A DNA stretch of 64,000 nucleotides. Origin: Gigaspora margarita (lineage: Eukaryota; Glomeromycota; Glomeromycetes; Diversisporales; Gigasporaceae). The notes under the pieces are model-generated. The model searched no databases. It saw nothing but the letters and a program-made list of their open reading frames with translations, and was not told where the DNA came from. Of this stretch, positions 10,818 to 21,904 are shown in pieces (position 1 is the stretch's first letter; the number at the start of each line of letters is the position of its first letter). The stretch spans positions 737,929-801,928 of the forward strand of contig WTPW01000024.1 in NCBI GenBank assembly GCA_009809945.1, in the 5' to 3' direction. The translations under genes and the position numbers were made by a program.

Positions 10818-11517
10818 CAGCAAGAGTAGCAAAATTTGAGAAAGATAAAAAGAAAGCAGTAAAAGAAAAATCCAAACCCCAACAAACATTTTGAGGAGAA
10901 AGATATTCAAGGAGAAGTAATACCAAATACTGCAAGCACTACAAAACTAACTCCTACAGTACTGAAAAATGTTATTCATACTAAGTACAAGAAGTGGATG
11001 AACATGGTCTTCTATGCCCAGAAGAATAAATAGCAACAATAATCTCAAAGAATTATAGAAACAACTACAAAGAAAAAAAAGTTTACAATACTAAAACTAT
11101 TAAAAACAATGATATTAGTAAATACCAAGAATATCAAGAATACTTGAAAGCTAAGCAAGCCTATCTTGCAAGTATCCAAGACCATAAACCAAAAAAGAAA
11201 GAAGCATCTAATCTCAAAACAATACTAGAAGATTCTGAAGAAGAAGTACAGTTTTTCTAAAGGAGAACCTGCATGCTACTCAGGACTTACTCTTAAACAA
11301 CTATACTGGCTATAGCACAGAGTATTATAATAATAAGTATCAATATAATAAACATAAATTTAATATTGACAAATATAAAGAATTATATCAATATAACAAA
11401 TTATTAAATAAAGGACCAAGTTTTCAAAACAAACTATACTCTACCAATGATTATACCAATTTATATTTTCAACACAAACACATATTAACAAAAGAAAACC
11501 CAAAGGGGCAAAAGGCT

Positions 11518-11833
11518 TTATTTTGTAGTATTAGTAAATAATATACCTATGGAATTTAAACTAGATAAAGGAAGCACTAATACAATAATAGGCATAAACC
11601 ATTCATAGGCATTGGAAATACATAATATAATAGAAAAACCAACAATAGCAAAAGCAGTAAGAAGCAATATAACTATACTAGACAAAATGCTATTAAACCT
11701 CAAAATTAATGAATATTTTACACCAAATATAAAAATGGACCAATCAAAATATATTCTCCTAAGCAACAAAACACAATTAGAATTAGGTACTACTAAAGAT
11801 TTCAAAACCCAAAAATTAATAAAAAACCCATAA
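11518..11833 (+). pseudogene. retropepsin-like fragment of the gypsy fossil
   Basis: The peptide contains FKLDKGSTNTIIG, which resembles an aspartic protease active-site loop (D-S/T-G-A/S-T). Its place between the gag-like region and the reverse transcriptase fits the gypsy order. It is a fossil. Confidence 0.4.
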
Positions 11834-14800
11834 ATAATTAGTAAACCTTAATTAGTCGAGCAAATGGTTATAGCAACTCATTCTATAGAACAGGAGGGTG
11901 ATATAACATTTCAGTTATATAGGAATCCATGAACTAAATGAGCCCATTTCTCACTAACTTGACTCTGAGCCCCAAAGAGGTTATTAGAGCAGACAAGAGA
12001 AAAAGGTGCCCAACATTATAAAAACCACTAATCACTATCTACAAAACAGTAACTACATTATAAATTATGCCAAGAAGAAAAATGACTATATTACAAAACA
12101 ACAAGAAAAGTCTATATTTTAAGAAAATAACAGAATGTTTCAAAATATTTACTCTTTGATCCCACACTAGCCAAATACTTTAAATCTTCTCAGAATAAAA
12201 ATTGAAAAGAAGTAAATTAGAACTATAAGTTTACTGAATCTAAAAGAAAATAGCGAAAAGCAAATAATGGAATTTGGCATAAAAGATTTGAAGCCATAAT
12301 CCAAACAGGTAACAATCTAATCCAAATGTTCTTATAGTATAAGGAACTATATCAAAAAGAAAATAATATGATGACTAAATGGATAGCATTACATACAGAA
12401 AATGCTAATATCCAAAATGATATTAAAATAATAGAAGGTAATAGACTTGCACAATTAGAATGCATTAATAGGATTATCAATAAGTAATAAGCTTATATAG
12501 TCAAATGGTAAAATAAATTAGAAAACAGAAAAAATTTCTGAAGAAATACAAAGAGCATATAATATAGAATCCAAGTACTATATATTATATATAGAAACAA
12601 CCAATAATAAAACAAGAATAAAGTTAAACAAAACCTTGAGAAAATACTTAAAAGAACTAAAAACACCAATATAGTAATACTACTAGAAAATTCAGCATTT
12701 AGAGAATATTATGGTGCAACAATTCAAGAATTGAATGAAATATGGAGTAGTATAAAAAAGGAATTCTGATACAAATAGGAATACCAAATAGATAATTTGA
12801 TGGATAGACTTAAAATATGGTTTGACACTCAACATTATTTTGTAGCAGGAGTTGAAAAAACTTTTGAATAATATAAAGAAGTACTTCGCAAACAAGGTAA
12901 TGAAATTAAGTTGTTCCATTTAAATAATATTACAAAACAATATATGTTAAGAGATGGCCGCACAATTAAACCAACAATATTTGGAAGTAAAAAAATGTGC
13001 ATGTATATATAATATATGGACAATTACTACAAAAGATATTTGAAAATATACTAGTAAAGCAGTAGTTGAAACTCTGTGAAAAACAAAATTTGATATCAAG
13101 GAACTCAATAAAATCCAAACATTAAGCTATTATGCTAATAATATGATGCAATCAGATAGGGAACTAGACAAAATACTTAAACAAAGATTACAAGACCTAG
13201 ATAAATGGGTCCAATAAAAAGAATGAAATATATGCTTACACTACAAGATATTATATCTAAGAAAGTTCAATAGAAAATAATGGACAAATAGGCTATATAA
13301 GTATAGTAGTATATCTAACAGAAATGATAGAACAGTTAATGTTAGAAAACCAAGAAAACATAATAATAAACAAAAAGATAAAGAAGCTAAACAAATACAA
13401 ACTGAAAAGTTAGCACAAATGCAGTTTAAAATAAATTAACTATCTAATAAAATAGCAGGAAAAGTTGTAAATAAAACACCTCCTAGAACACATAAAACAC
13501 CTATACTAGAAGAATTAATGAATAATATGCGATGAAAAACACAAGAGATTCAAGAAGAAATTAAAAATAATGAATCTAAAGAATTCTTGAAAGATATAGA
13601 AACACTCACAAAAGACTTAACTGATATTGAGATAAGATTTGACAATGTTAATGATATGTCAAAAGGTGAAGCTAAGAAATTCATAAATACTATATAAAAT
13701 ATTAAAGGCATATCTAAAAAAACAAGTTATGAAAACCTGCATATAATAGATAAACAATGAGATTATAACTTCTTTAACTATTGGAGTAACCAAAATAGAG
13801 AAATAAAAACTCAGTATGTGAATAAGATTTAAGAACAAGAAAGTGCATATCAAGGCAAAGCTAAACACTTAATATGACCACAGAAGAATTTAAAAAGAAA
13901 TCTGTACTTGAAAAATAGTGATAATATATCAGTTATTGGCCTTATCAGAAACTAAACAAGATGAAAAAGTAAGGGTAAAAGCAAATATGAAACAACTAGC
14001 CTTCTTAACAGAATGGGCTAAGGCTGAAGACCCTAACTTTATCAAAAAGAATACTATGAAAGATCCTCAAACTGGCAAACCAATAATAACAATAGAATCA
14101 GTACTTGATGATATGATAAAACATGTCAAAAACAAGTCCAAACCAACAGTTATTAATAATAGTGATAATGAAAGCAAAAATTAAAACAACTACTACCAAA
14201 ATATGTTCAAAGAACAAAAAATCAAAAGTTTTTGAGAAGCCCAAAAACAAAAAGAACAAGAGGATAAATCCTTTAAAATAAAAATAAGATCTGGAAGAAG
14301 TAATAGTAAAAGATCAAATATATCTTTATTTAACTTACCAAGTGCAATTAGATCACCAATATTAACATTGCTACTATCAAAACCATTACAAAGCCCAGGA
14401 TTATATATGAGAATGAAAGCATTTCGGGTTTGAAAACCCAAAATTAAAATTTGAAAACAAAATTGTTTTTGACCTATTTTACTTGAAAGACAAAATTATT
14501 TGATACTTTATTTGAATAGACGAAATTATAAGGAACATATTCATATAAATTTTATTTGCTCTTCCTTATAAAAAATTTTAATTTTCTCTAATAAAGACAA
14601 AATAGACCTTTTTCAAAAATTAATTTCAGTGGCATCACTACCCAGGATATATAAATACAACAAATAATAACTACTAGGATAGCTAAAAACAAATAAATAC
14701 TGAAACTGAACTACCTATGATACCAAGCTTTATTGAAAAAGATCTAGTATTATACAACTAATAGATTATTCAAGTATGAATAATGACAGGTTACTAGAAA

Positions 14801-15480
14801 TAACAACATATTTACAGTATGATATAAACTAGGAAAATACAGAAGCAGAGCCCATAGTTCAACAGGAAATAACTATTCAAGCACCTATAGACAATATGTT
14901 AAACAATCTAAAGAATGGATATCTAATATAATAAAATGACTAATCCAAACTGTATTTGGAAGAAATAAATCTCAAACTTTACAAGAAACCATGATTAAAG
15001 ACCAAGCTATAGAAAATATACCTCAAAACAGGAACAAATCATTCTATCAAAAGAGATATGATATATGATTCAAGACATCCTGAATTATTTAGAATAGTAG
15101 GACCTATAGTAAATTTACCTGAATCATATAAACAAATAGGTCCACCAAGTACATTACAACAGCCTACAATAACTTTATCACCTAATACTCATGACTGACT
15201 ATTTGGAAAAAAGAAAAAAGATACATCTCCAATAAAACAAGTAATATTAAAGTGTTCAAGATTGAAGTGCATTCTAAGTATTAATCTAGAAAAGCACAAA
15301 AAGAGAGTAAATACACTATACTTGAAGAATTAGTGCATATCTCGAATAAAATTAGAAAACATATTATACCCAATAAAGGTACAGGAAAACCTATATGCAT
15401 GGACTTACAATATATATTAAAACCTAATAAATACAACCAAAAGATGTTTGAACCTATTATATTAACACTTAATTGTTATG
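11834..15480 (+). other. charged, coiled-coil-like interior of the gypsy fossil
   Basis: Broken plus-strand frames rich in Lys, Glu, Asn and Gln. A phrase near 12815-12880 (WFDTQHYFVAGVEKTF) and the open stretch 13918-14184 look like a helical structural protein of a kind common in AM fungal genomes; this is recognition from memory, not a search. No enzyme motif is visible. The insertion at 14424-14645 interrupts it. Confidence 0.35.
14424..14645. repeat. dispersed 220-bp repeat, copy 1
   Basis: Shares its layout and much of its sequence with 59594-59812: a CCCAAAATTAA start, GTTTTTGACCTATTTTACTT, ATAAATTTTATTTGCTCTTC and a GTGGCATC end. It interrupts the gypsy fossil. Partial inverted symmetry (TTTTGACC versus GGTCTATTTTG on the other strand) suggests a fold-back MITE, but its ends are not sharply defined. 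Confidence 0.6.
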
Positions 15481-15499
15481 AGAAAGAATAACCTTTAGA

Positions 15500-16090
15500 G
15501 ATAAAGCTAAAATGCCTAGACAATATTCCAAAGATAAAATTGAACAAGCTAATAAACTCTTTGATAATTTAAGAAAACAAAAGTTTATAAGGCCATCTAA
15601 AGTAGTATGAGTATTACCTTTAGTGATTATCCAAAATAAAGATGGATTATACAGAGTAGCTGTAGACTATACCAAACTTAATAAATATTTAAAAGATGAT
15701 CCATATGAAATTTCTAATATTATCAGAATGTTGCAACAATTAGCACAGCATAAGATATTCTCAACATAAAATTTTGTTGTGGCTTATTATCAATTTACAT
15801 TGAGAGAAGAAGATAAGGGCCATGCCATTTATTACATAATATTTTTTACTTAGTAGCCACTCTTATCCATGTATGGTATGATCACTTTATCTATTTCAGA
15901 TTGCTTATGATAATATATAAATGTGATAACCACTCTGACCATGTATCCATAGTAAAAATTATATAATAAATGGCATGCCTCTAAGCCTAAAACTACTCTA
16001 TTTTTTTCTAGCAAAGGCAAATTTGAATGAAATGTTCTATCTATAGGATTAAAAATAGCACTTGTATATATGATGCAATAGGATCCAAAA
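15500..16090 (+). pseudogene. Ty3/gypsy reverse transcriptase fragment
   Basis: Motifs of the N-terminal half of a gypsy reverse transcriptase are clear: a KQKFIRPSK-type block, VIIQNKDGLYRVAVDYTKLN (about 15620-15690) and, beyond a small insertion, GLKIALVYMMQ (about 16045-16080). The catalytic YxDD region was not found. It is a fossil, split by the MITE at 15816-15983. Confidence 0.75.
15816..15983. mobile_element. MITE of the GGGGCATGC family, copy 1
   Basis: Ends read GGGCCATGCCATTTATTACA and, inverted, AGAGGCATGCCATTTATTAT. The family matches 49477-49649 in ends and interior (for example the TACTTAGTAGCCAC-like and CCATGTATCCATAG-like segments). It lies inside the gypsy reverse transcriptase fossil, so it is younger than that element. 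Confidence 0.7.
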
Positions 16091-16095
16091 TATAC

Positions 16096-17660
16096 ATAAA
16101 TAGGTTAGATATTAGTTTGATTATTTTTGAAGATTTTTATGCAGATCTTTTCTATTATTAGTAATTTTTTGCTTATTTTTAAGGTTTTTCTGCAAATCTT
16201 TCCATTTTTAGAGGTCAGCTAAAGTGGAATTAATTCAATATATGATCTACATACTGCATAAATTACATTATATAACCTTCTAACAATAAATGGATCAAAA
16301 AGATAACACTAACCCAGGACCCCTGAATACTAATATTATACATGTATATAACTTTTGTCTTTAAACTTTATATAAGTGTACACTTAAATTTTATTATAAA
16401 GTGTACACAAACATTAAAGCAACAGTTTAAGTATACAATATACCTTTAAATAATAATTTTAAATTTATAATTAAGTGTACAATATAGTTTTAATTAAAAA
16501 TAAATTAATATATGACAAAGATATAATAAATGTTTAAAATTATATTACTTTAAAAAAAATAAAAGTTAATAAATTATATTTATATTTTAAAATTTCTATG
16601 AATTGAAATTGGTAATATTCAATTTTATACAATGTTGTAATCTACAAAAGTTATATCTTTTTGTGAAGCAACAATATTATATTATAGTGCTAAAGAGCCC
16701 TTTATTCAAGCAAAATAGAAACTTATTTCCTAGTAACTATTGAGTTAAATCATATATATTCTCCATATAGTACATACCAATCATTGTAATACTTAAGCAA
16801 ACAATATTGATATTGTTCTAGAATCAATTTAGAAACAGGTATATAAAGATGTACTAAATTATGCACAATAAATAAATGTCGGGGATGATGCTGAAATCAG
16901 ATGCTGAAATTTGGGGTCTTGATTTGAAACTATAAGCCTTGCTAAAATCCACATATACTCTTTAAATATCAAATCTATATCCAAACCTTACCCTAACCCT
17001 ATAAGACAAAAATGAAAAAACATTTCAAAAAAATTTTAAAATTTCAGGTTTCCTGGACACATTGTTTTTAATTCGCAAAGAAGGATCAAAACTTCCTTCG
17101 TAATTGAGTATTTACTGCTAAGTTTCATTTTTTGAATGGGACGTAGCTAAAAAAATATACAGATCATGAAGAATCTCGTATCCTAAATATTGTTGGCAAA
17201 TCATGTGATCTTGCATAGCAGCATCAGGGACCTGAGAAAATATCGATTTATTTAGCATGATGGAAGTTTGTTTTGATTGGTAAATTTTTGTGATCTACAA
17301 AATTCCAATTTTATGTAATTATATGACATTCGACCAATAAAAATAGAGTATTATAGTCGTACATACTAGTTTCAATTCCCGACAGCATTTTCTGCTATCA
17401 GAATTTAGTTTGATTTTAATCGATATTGTAATTGAATTTACGTACGTACGTACGTACCAGTACAACGTTTTTATCTACGGCAATGGAGATTTAGATTAAT
17501 AACTCCATACAATGATAATGTTTTGCCAACCGCATAGGTTATTAAAGAAATCACTGTTTATTGATATAGATTCAAGCGGACTTAAAGTGAATTATACGGG
17601 TAATATGAAAATGAAGAATCATGCAGAAACATCTTTATCAAATATATTTCAGCATTTTTC
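16096..17660. other. non-coding stretch
   Basis: No gene seen. It holds short imperfect repeats near 16130-16205 (GAAGATTTTTATGCAGATC versus AAGGTTTTTCTGCAAATC), the phrase TGTACACTTAAATTTTATTATAAAGTGTACAC-like symmetry near 16375-16410, and an (ACGT)n microsatellite at 17440-17458. Confidence 0.6.
17440..17458. repeat. (ACGT)n microsatellite
   Basis: The sequence ACGTACGTACGTACGTACC is a self-complementary tetranucleotide run. Shorter relatives occur near 9060-9080 and 20490-20510. Confidence 0.9.
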
Positions 17661-17662
17661 TA

Positions 17663-18005
17663 GTAAGTTAGTGGTGTCCAAAAAATTTTGCACGTCATGC
17701 AACCTGAGCCACTCTGACGATTTGGATTCAGACCTCGGATCGAACCTGCGAAGCATTAATACTAGCTTTGTGATATTTTAGCAAAATTACAATCCAAGCA
17801 ATTTTACTTAGTACACGGTTAGCAAGTCCTGCGAAGCATTAATATTAGCTTTGTGATATTATAGCAAAATTACAATCCAAGCAATTTTACTTAGTACACG
17901 GTTAGCAGGTTTGTTAGTAAAATTTGTTAAAATTTGCAAAATTATTTAAGTTGGAGTGGCTCAGGTTACACAATGTGCAAAATTTTTTGGACATCACTAA
18001 CTCAC
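17663..18005. mobile_element. TA-flanked MITE, 343 bp, long TIRs
   Basis: The left end GTAAGTTAGTGGTGTCCAAA and the reverse complement of the right end GTGAGTTAGTGATGTCCAAA match for about 50 bp, through GAGCCACTC. TA flanks both sides (17661-17662, 18006-18007), as in Tc1/mariner-derived MITEs. The interior contains an 83-bp tandem duplication. Confidence 0.85.
17745..17909 (+). repeat. 83-bp tandem duplication inside the MITE
   Basis: Two adjacent copies begin CCTGCGAAGCATTAATA at 17745 and 17828 and run to GTACACGGTTAGCA. They differ at only a few positions, so the duplication is recent relative to the element. Confidence 0.9.
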
Positions 18006-18419
18006 TAATATAAGTATGGATGACGTATGCATCGTGTAAAATAAATGACGCAATAAAAAGAAAGTGATTTATAACATAAATAGTGTAATACTCATGATCA
18101 ATAGTGTTATATTTAAGTCATATGATAAATAACGATTCTATAATAATGATTCGAATCAGATTGTGACTAGTAACTTTTTTGGTAACCTATATATGCGAAT
18201 CTATTTATCTGTTATAGGCGGTAACCAATTTTTCTGCGAATCATACAAAGCCGATGACTTTACAAAACTTAAGATTATTCGAATCTATTTAAAGTCAGTC
18301 ACATTTTCTAAATTTATAATAGTGTTCGAATATTGTAGTGGCGAGGACCTATAATAAAGATTTCCCGGTCCTATTGGAGTGCATAGATGCACTCATGTTT
18401 ACATTATATAGTGAAAGTT

Positions 18420-19200
18420 AATATCTACATGCAGTTATTTCGTGCCTGCATTATATAATAATGTTTTTATAGATTCACATTATATAGTGAACGTTTATAT
18501 TCATATGCATGCACGTTGTAACCACATTACACAATAATACAGTTTATATTATAATATATTTAGCTTGTTCGCATTATATAATAATAATTTTATATTATAT
18601 GCTGGCACCAGGGTTGGCAATGGATATACTCCATTGAAAAACTTGCAACCCAATGGAGCCAATTGAACCAATGGAACCAATGGAGCCAATGGAGTCAATG
18701 GAATTAGTTATTAGTTATTAAAAATACTATATTATAAGCTAGTTGGCCTCCATTGGCTCCATTCGCAAATTATTCTCAATGGAGCAATGGAGTGATGCCA
18801 ATGGAGTTGTTCTCCATTCACTCCAATGGATAAATGAGCCAACCCTGGCTGGCACGTAGTGACCGCATTACACAATAATATAGTTTATATTATAATAGAT
18901 TTAATTTGTTCGCATCTTGTAATAAATTTTATATTATATGCAAGCACGTAGTGACCGCATTACACTATATCAATTTTATATTATAATAGATTTAGCTTGT
19001 TCGCATCTTATAAAAACCTTTATATTAATATGCGGTCACTACGTGACCGCATTACACCAATATTTTTATATTATAATAGATTTAGCTTGTTCACATCTTG
19101 TAATAAATTTTATATTATATGCGGGCACTTAGTGACGCATTACACATTACACTTCTATATTATAATAGATTTGGCTTGTTCGCATCTTATAATAAATAAG
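18420..19200. repeat. tandem array of about 90-bp units
   Basis: Units follow the pattern GTAGTGACCGCATTACAC, then TTATATTATAATAGATTTAG, then CTTGTTCGCATCTTATAATA. At least five recognisable units are present. One contains the hAT MITE (18609-18847), and another has the palindromic variant ATGCGGTCACTACGTGACCG. A further piece lies at 20672-20760 beyond an insertion. Confidence 0.8.
18609..18847. mobile_element. hAT-type MITE with 8-bp target duplication
   Basis: The ends are CAGGGTTGGC and GCCAACCCTG, the CAGGG-type terminus of hAT elements. Exact 8-bp duplications GCTGGCAC flank it at 18601-18608 and 18848-18855. The interior is built from runs of CCAATGGAG-type repeats in both orientations. 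It inserted into the 90-bp tandem array. The perfect duplication suggests a recent event. Confidence 0.92.
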
Positions 19201-19226
19201 GTAGCTGCGCGACGCTGTCATGCAAA

Positions 19227-20664
19227 ACCAGGAACGGAAGAATCAGTAGATCATATTAGAAGTTTTAAAAAATGTATTTTAACAGTTTATTAATACTAAC
19301 TAATAAATTATGTATACCTTAGTTTACATGTGTATTGTACAGAGTTGGCATATAACTAGGTCACAATTTCGAAATGAGTCGTATGAATTCATTAATTATA
19401 TTAGTAGTTTAATTAGTCATGTGCCAACACTATGTACATTTTTTAGCGTTTATTGTTTAATTATGTTTAAAAGCTTAACTTATTCGGTATGATAATGAAA
19501 TATGATATAGGAAGCATTTTATATAGAGAACAAAGTTGTAAATATCATTAGTAAATATTATAAAATATATATATATATATATTTTTTTTAGAAATCAAGC
19601 AGTATATAAATAGTCAAAACCAGTATTACTATTGAAATTTGGGAGAGCATCAGATTAGAGGGCCAGATTTAGGTTAGCGATAGTGAACAAGAGAAGGAAT
19701 ACATAAAGTTGGGTTTATAAATATAACGAAATGGGATTCACGAACAATACAAAAATAAATGAAAGCCAAGAGATACGATAAATAAACATTCATTAAGAAA
19801 ACTTTATTATAATAGAGGAATTATTTAGATAATATCTAATGCTTCTAATACCTCATTCTTGCTCTCTCAATTATGATAAGGGACAAAAACCTCTCAATAC
19901 ACAAAGAGCGAACACATCAGACTTATATACAATTATAATCTATATAAATTATTTACACCAATCAATTGTCAGTTTAACTTCCTTCTGCCTTACACAATCA
20001 ATTCTTCATTGAGATACGACAACTAAAAGTCTAATTGCCCTTCAACACCTATAAACTTGATCGTAATATTACTTTGTGTGAGGGGCGAGACGATAATATT
20101 TAAACGTTTCGTATTCATTCGTCCCTAAAAGAAGCAATAATAATTTATACATAATTGATCTGTGTACAAAAGCGATGGCATGATGATTATTAATATAGAC
20201 ATTCGACGCATCACGATAGCTTTAATTAATTGTAGAACCCCAAGGATATCTAAATAAGGTAATAGGAGTAACACGTGTTACAGAGGTACAATTGAAAGGT
20301 TTAAGGATGTTTGAATGTAACAATGATCGATCAAATAAAACAGGGGCAGAATAAGAAAATGCTGTGATTTTTGGGCGCAGAAATTTATAATAACACTGGT
20401 AAGATAAGAAATCAATCAAATAAAATGAGGCACAACTTAAAACTTGAAATACTTACTTAAAATAGTCCTTTTGAAGGGATAATCATGTACGAATGCACGT
20501 ACGTACTTACGAAAGCCATATCAAACCAGTTTAATATAAAATGCAAATCGGACCATCACATTCCACAATGTCATAAAAAATATAACCAATCAAAGAACCG
20601 TATTTGTTCACATCATTTCACTCTTCAGATAACCATGCACTTCGTTGCACTCCGTTCCTGGTAT
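19227..20664. other. 1.4-kb segment bounded by a 12-bp inverted repeat
   Basis: ACCAGGAACGGA near 19228 and its reverse complement TCCGTTCCTGGT near 20653 bound a segment that splits the 90-bp tandem array. The interior is less AT-rich than its surroundings. A 65-codon minus-strand frame at 20222-20419 (with ITAFSYSAPVLFDRSL) is not recognised. No transposase is visible. Whether this is one element is uncertain. Confidence 0.35.
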
Positions 20665-20671
20665 ATTTTAT

Positions 20672-20760
20672 TAATATGCGGTCACTACGTGACCGCATTA
20701 ACTATATTATAATAGATTTTAGTCACATTAATAAATGTTTATGTTATATGCTAGTATGCA
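20672..20760. repeat. outlying unit of the 90-bp array
   Basis: ATGCGGTCACTACGTGACCG followed by ATTATAATAGATTTTAGTC repeats the array unit seen at 19030-19085. This supports the idea that 19200-20660 was inserted into the array. Confidence 0.7.
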
Positions 20761-21080
20761 GTGATCGATATTATTGATATATTATCTACATACAATCATG
20801 TCTGTATTTCAAAACATATAACTACATAATGTTATATAATTATTTGAATAAATCCACTATTACATAATGAACTTCAATAAGTGGTTACTAAAGCAATTCA
20901 GAAAATAAATACATATATATTCAGGTAATTTGTCTATTAATTACTTAAGTATAAAAAATAAATCATAGTGAATATATAGAAATATAAAACTCGTAAGATT
21001 TAATCTAAATTTGCTCAATAACAAACAATTCAAAATAAACACAAAATTTTACCATAGATAGTATAATATTTCTTTATAAT

Positions 21081-21321
21081 ATAGGATCTTTGCTAACAAA
21101 ATGACCCTCGGGACTATGTAGATTTTATGAATAAAATTTAAATTTGTCAGCCATCCACTGACCCAATTTAAATAAACTTTTTTTTATTTTGTAGAACTTA
21201 CTAATCTCTACAAAATAAAAAAAGTTTATTTAAATTGGGTCAGTGAATGGCTGACAAATTTAAATTTTATTCATAAAATCTACATAGTCCCGAAGGGTCA
21301 TTTTGTTAGCAAAGATCCCAT
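21081..21321. repeat. near-perfect inverted repeat, arms about 110 bp
   Basis: From GGATCTTTGCTAACAAAATG at 21084 to its complement ending at 21318, the arms match almost base for base, including TTTTATTTTGTAGA/TCTACAAAATAAAA around a loop of about 9 bases. Differences are single substitutions or length changes in T runs. It is a fold-back element. Transcribed, it would form a long double-stranded RNA. Confidence 0.92.
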
Positions 21322-21723
21322 ATATTAAAATTTTAGCTAAATGGGCTTGTTTTTTAAAAAATACATTTTTATATTTAGGCAATTTTCTCAATCCAATTTA
21401 GCTGAAATTTACTATTATAAAAGAACATCGATAATATCTATGTTAAAAATTGATATATTAGTAAACTAGTTATTAAAAATGCAATATTATAAACACTTAA
21501 ATTTAGAAATAGATTAGTTCTTATATAGAAATTGTCATTATAGAAAAAATTTAATATAAATATAATTGGAAATAACTATATAGAAGTAAGATTGTAATAA
21601 GATTTGTATTATTATACATAGACTCCAAGTACTGTATTTTATAATAAAGTTTATATTATTGTATACTAAAAAACTAATTATAAATAATAATTATTACTAT
21701 TTGCATTACAAATAGATGTTTAT

Positions 21724-21742
21724 ATAAATATGCAAGTTTGTA
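21724..21742 (+). repeat. left target-site duplication of the LINE
   Basis: ATAAATATGCAAGTTTGTA, 19 of 19 identical to 28305-28323. The first few bases of the right copy could partly be A-rich tail. Confidence 0.9.
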
Positions 21743-21904
21743 CGTGGAGGTCCAGGATAATGTCAGTCAGAACCAATGTACAGGACTAACTATGGATACC
21801 TGCGCAGCTGTGAGAGCTGAGCCTAAAATGGTGAGCAACTTTGTAAAAGATACAAAAATCTCCTCAGATAACATTATATCATCACACTCTGAGAAAACTT
21901 GTTA

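Larger units (their letters stand above)
9697..16095 (+). mobile_element. Ty3/gypsy LTR-retrotransposon fossil
   Basis: An old, broken Ty3/gypsy-type element on the plus strand. Recognisable parts in order are a gag-like region with a zinc-knuckle-like cysteine/histidine cluster (about 10300-10820), a retropepsin-like site (about 11520-11830), a long charged, coiled-coil-like stretch (about 12300-14190) and part of a reverse transcriptase (about 15500-16090). I see no LTRs, integrase or RNase H, and the left boundary is uncertain. The number of breaks is large, in the dozens, so the copy is ancient. Two small elements have inserted into it, at 14424-14645 and 15816-15983. Confidence 0.7.

Noticed and set aside
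17512-17781. 89-codon open frame
   Set aside because: Its second half lies within the TIR and duplication of the MITE at 17663-18005, so it is a chance frame.
20222-20460. Possible host gene on the minus strand with a GTAAGT donor (20451-20456) and a TTACCAG acceptor
   Set aside because: The two sides do not join in an open frame. The 65-codon stretch shows no motif, so I keep it only as part of the 1.4-kb segment.
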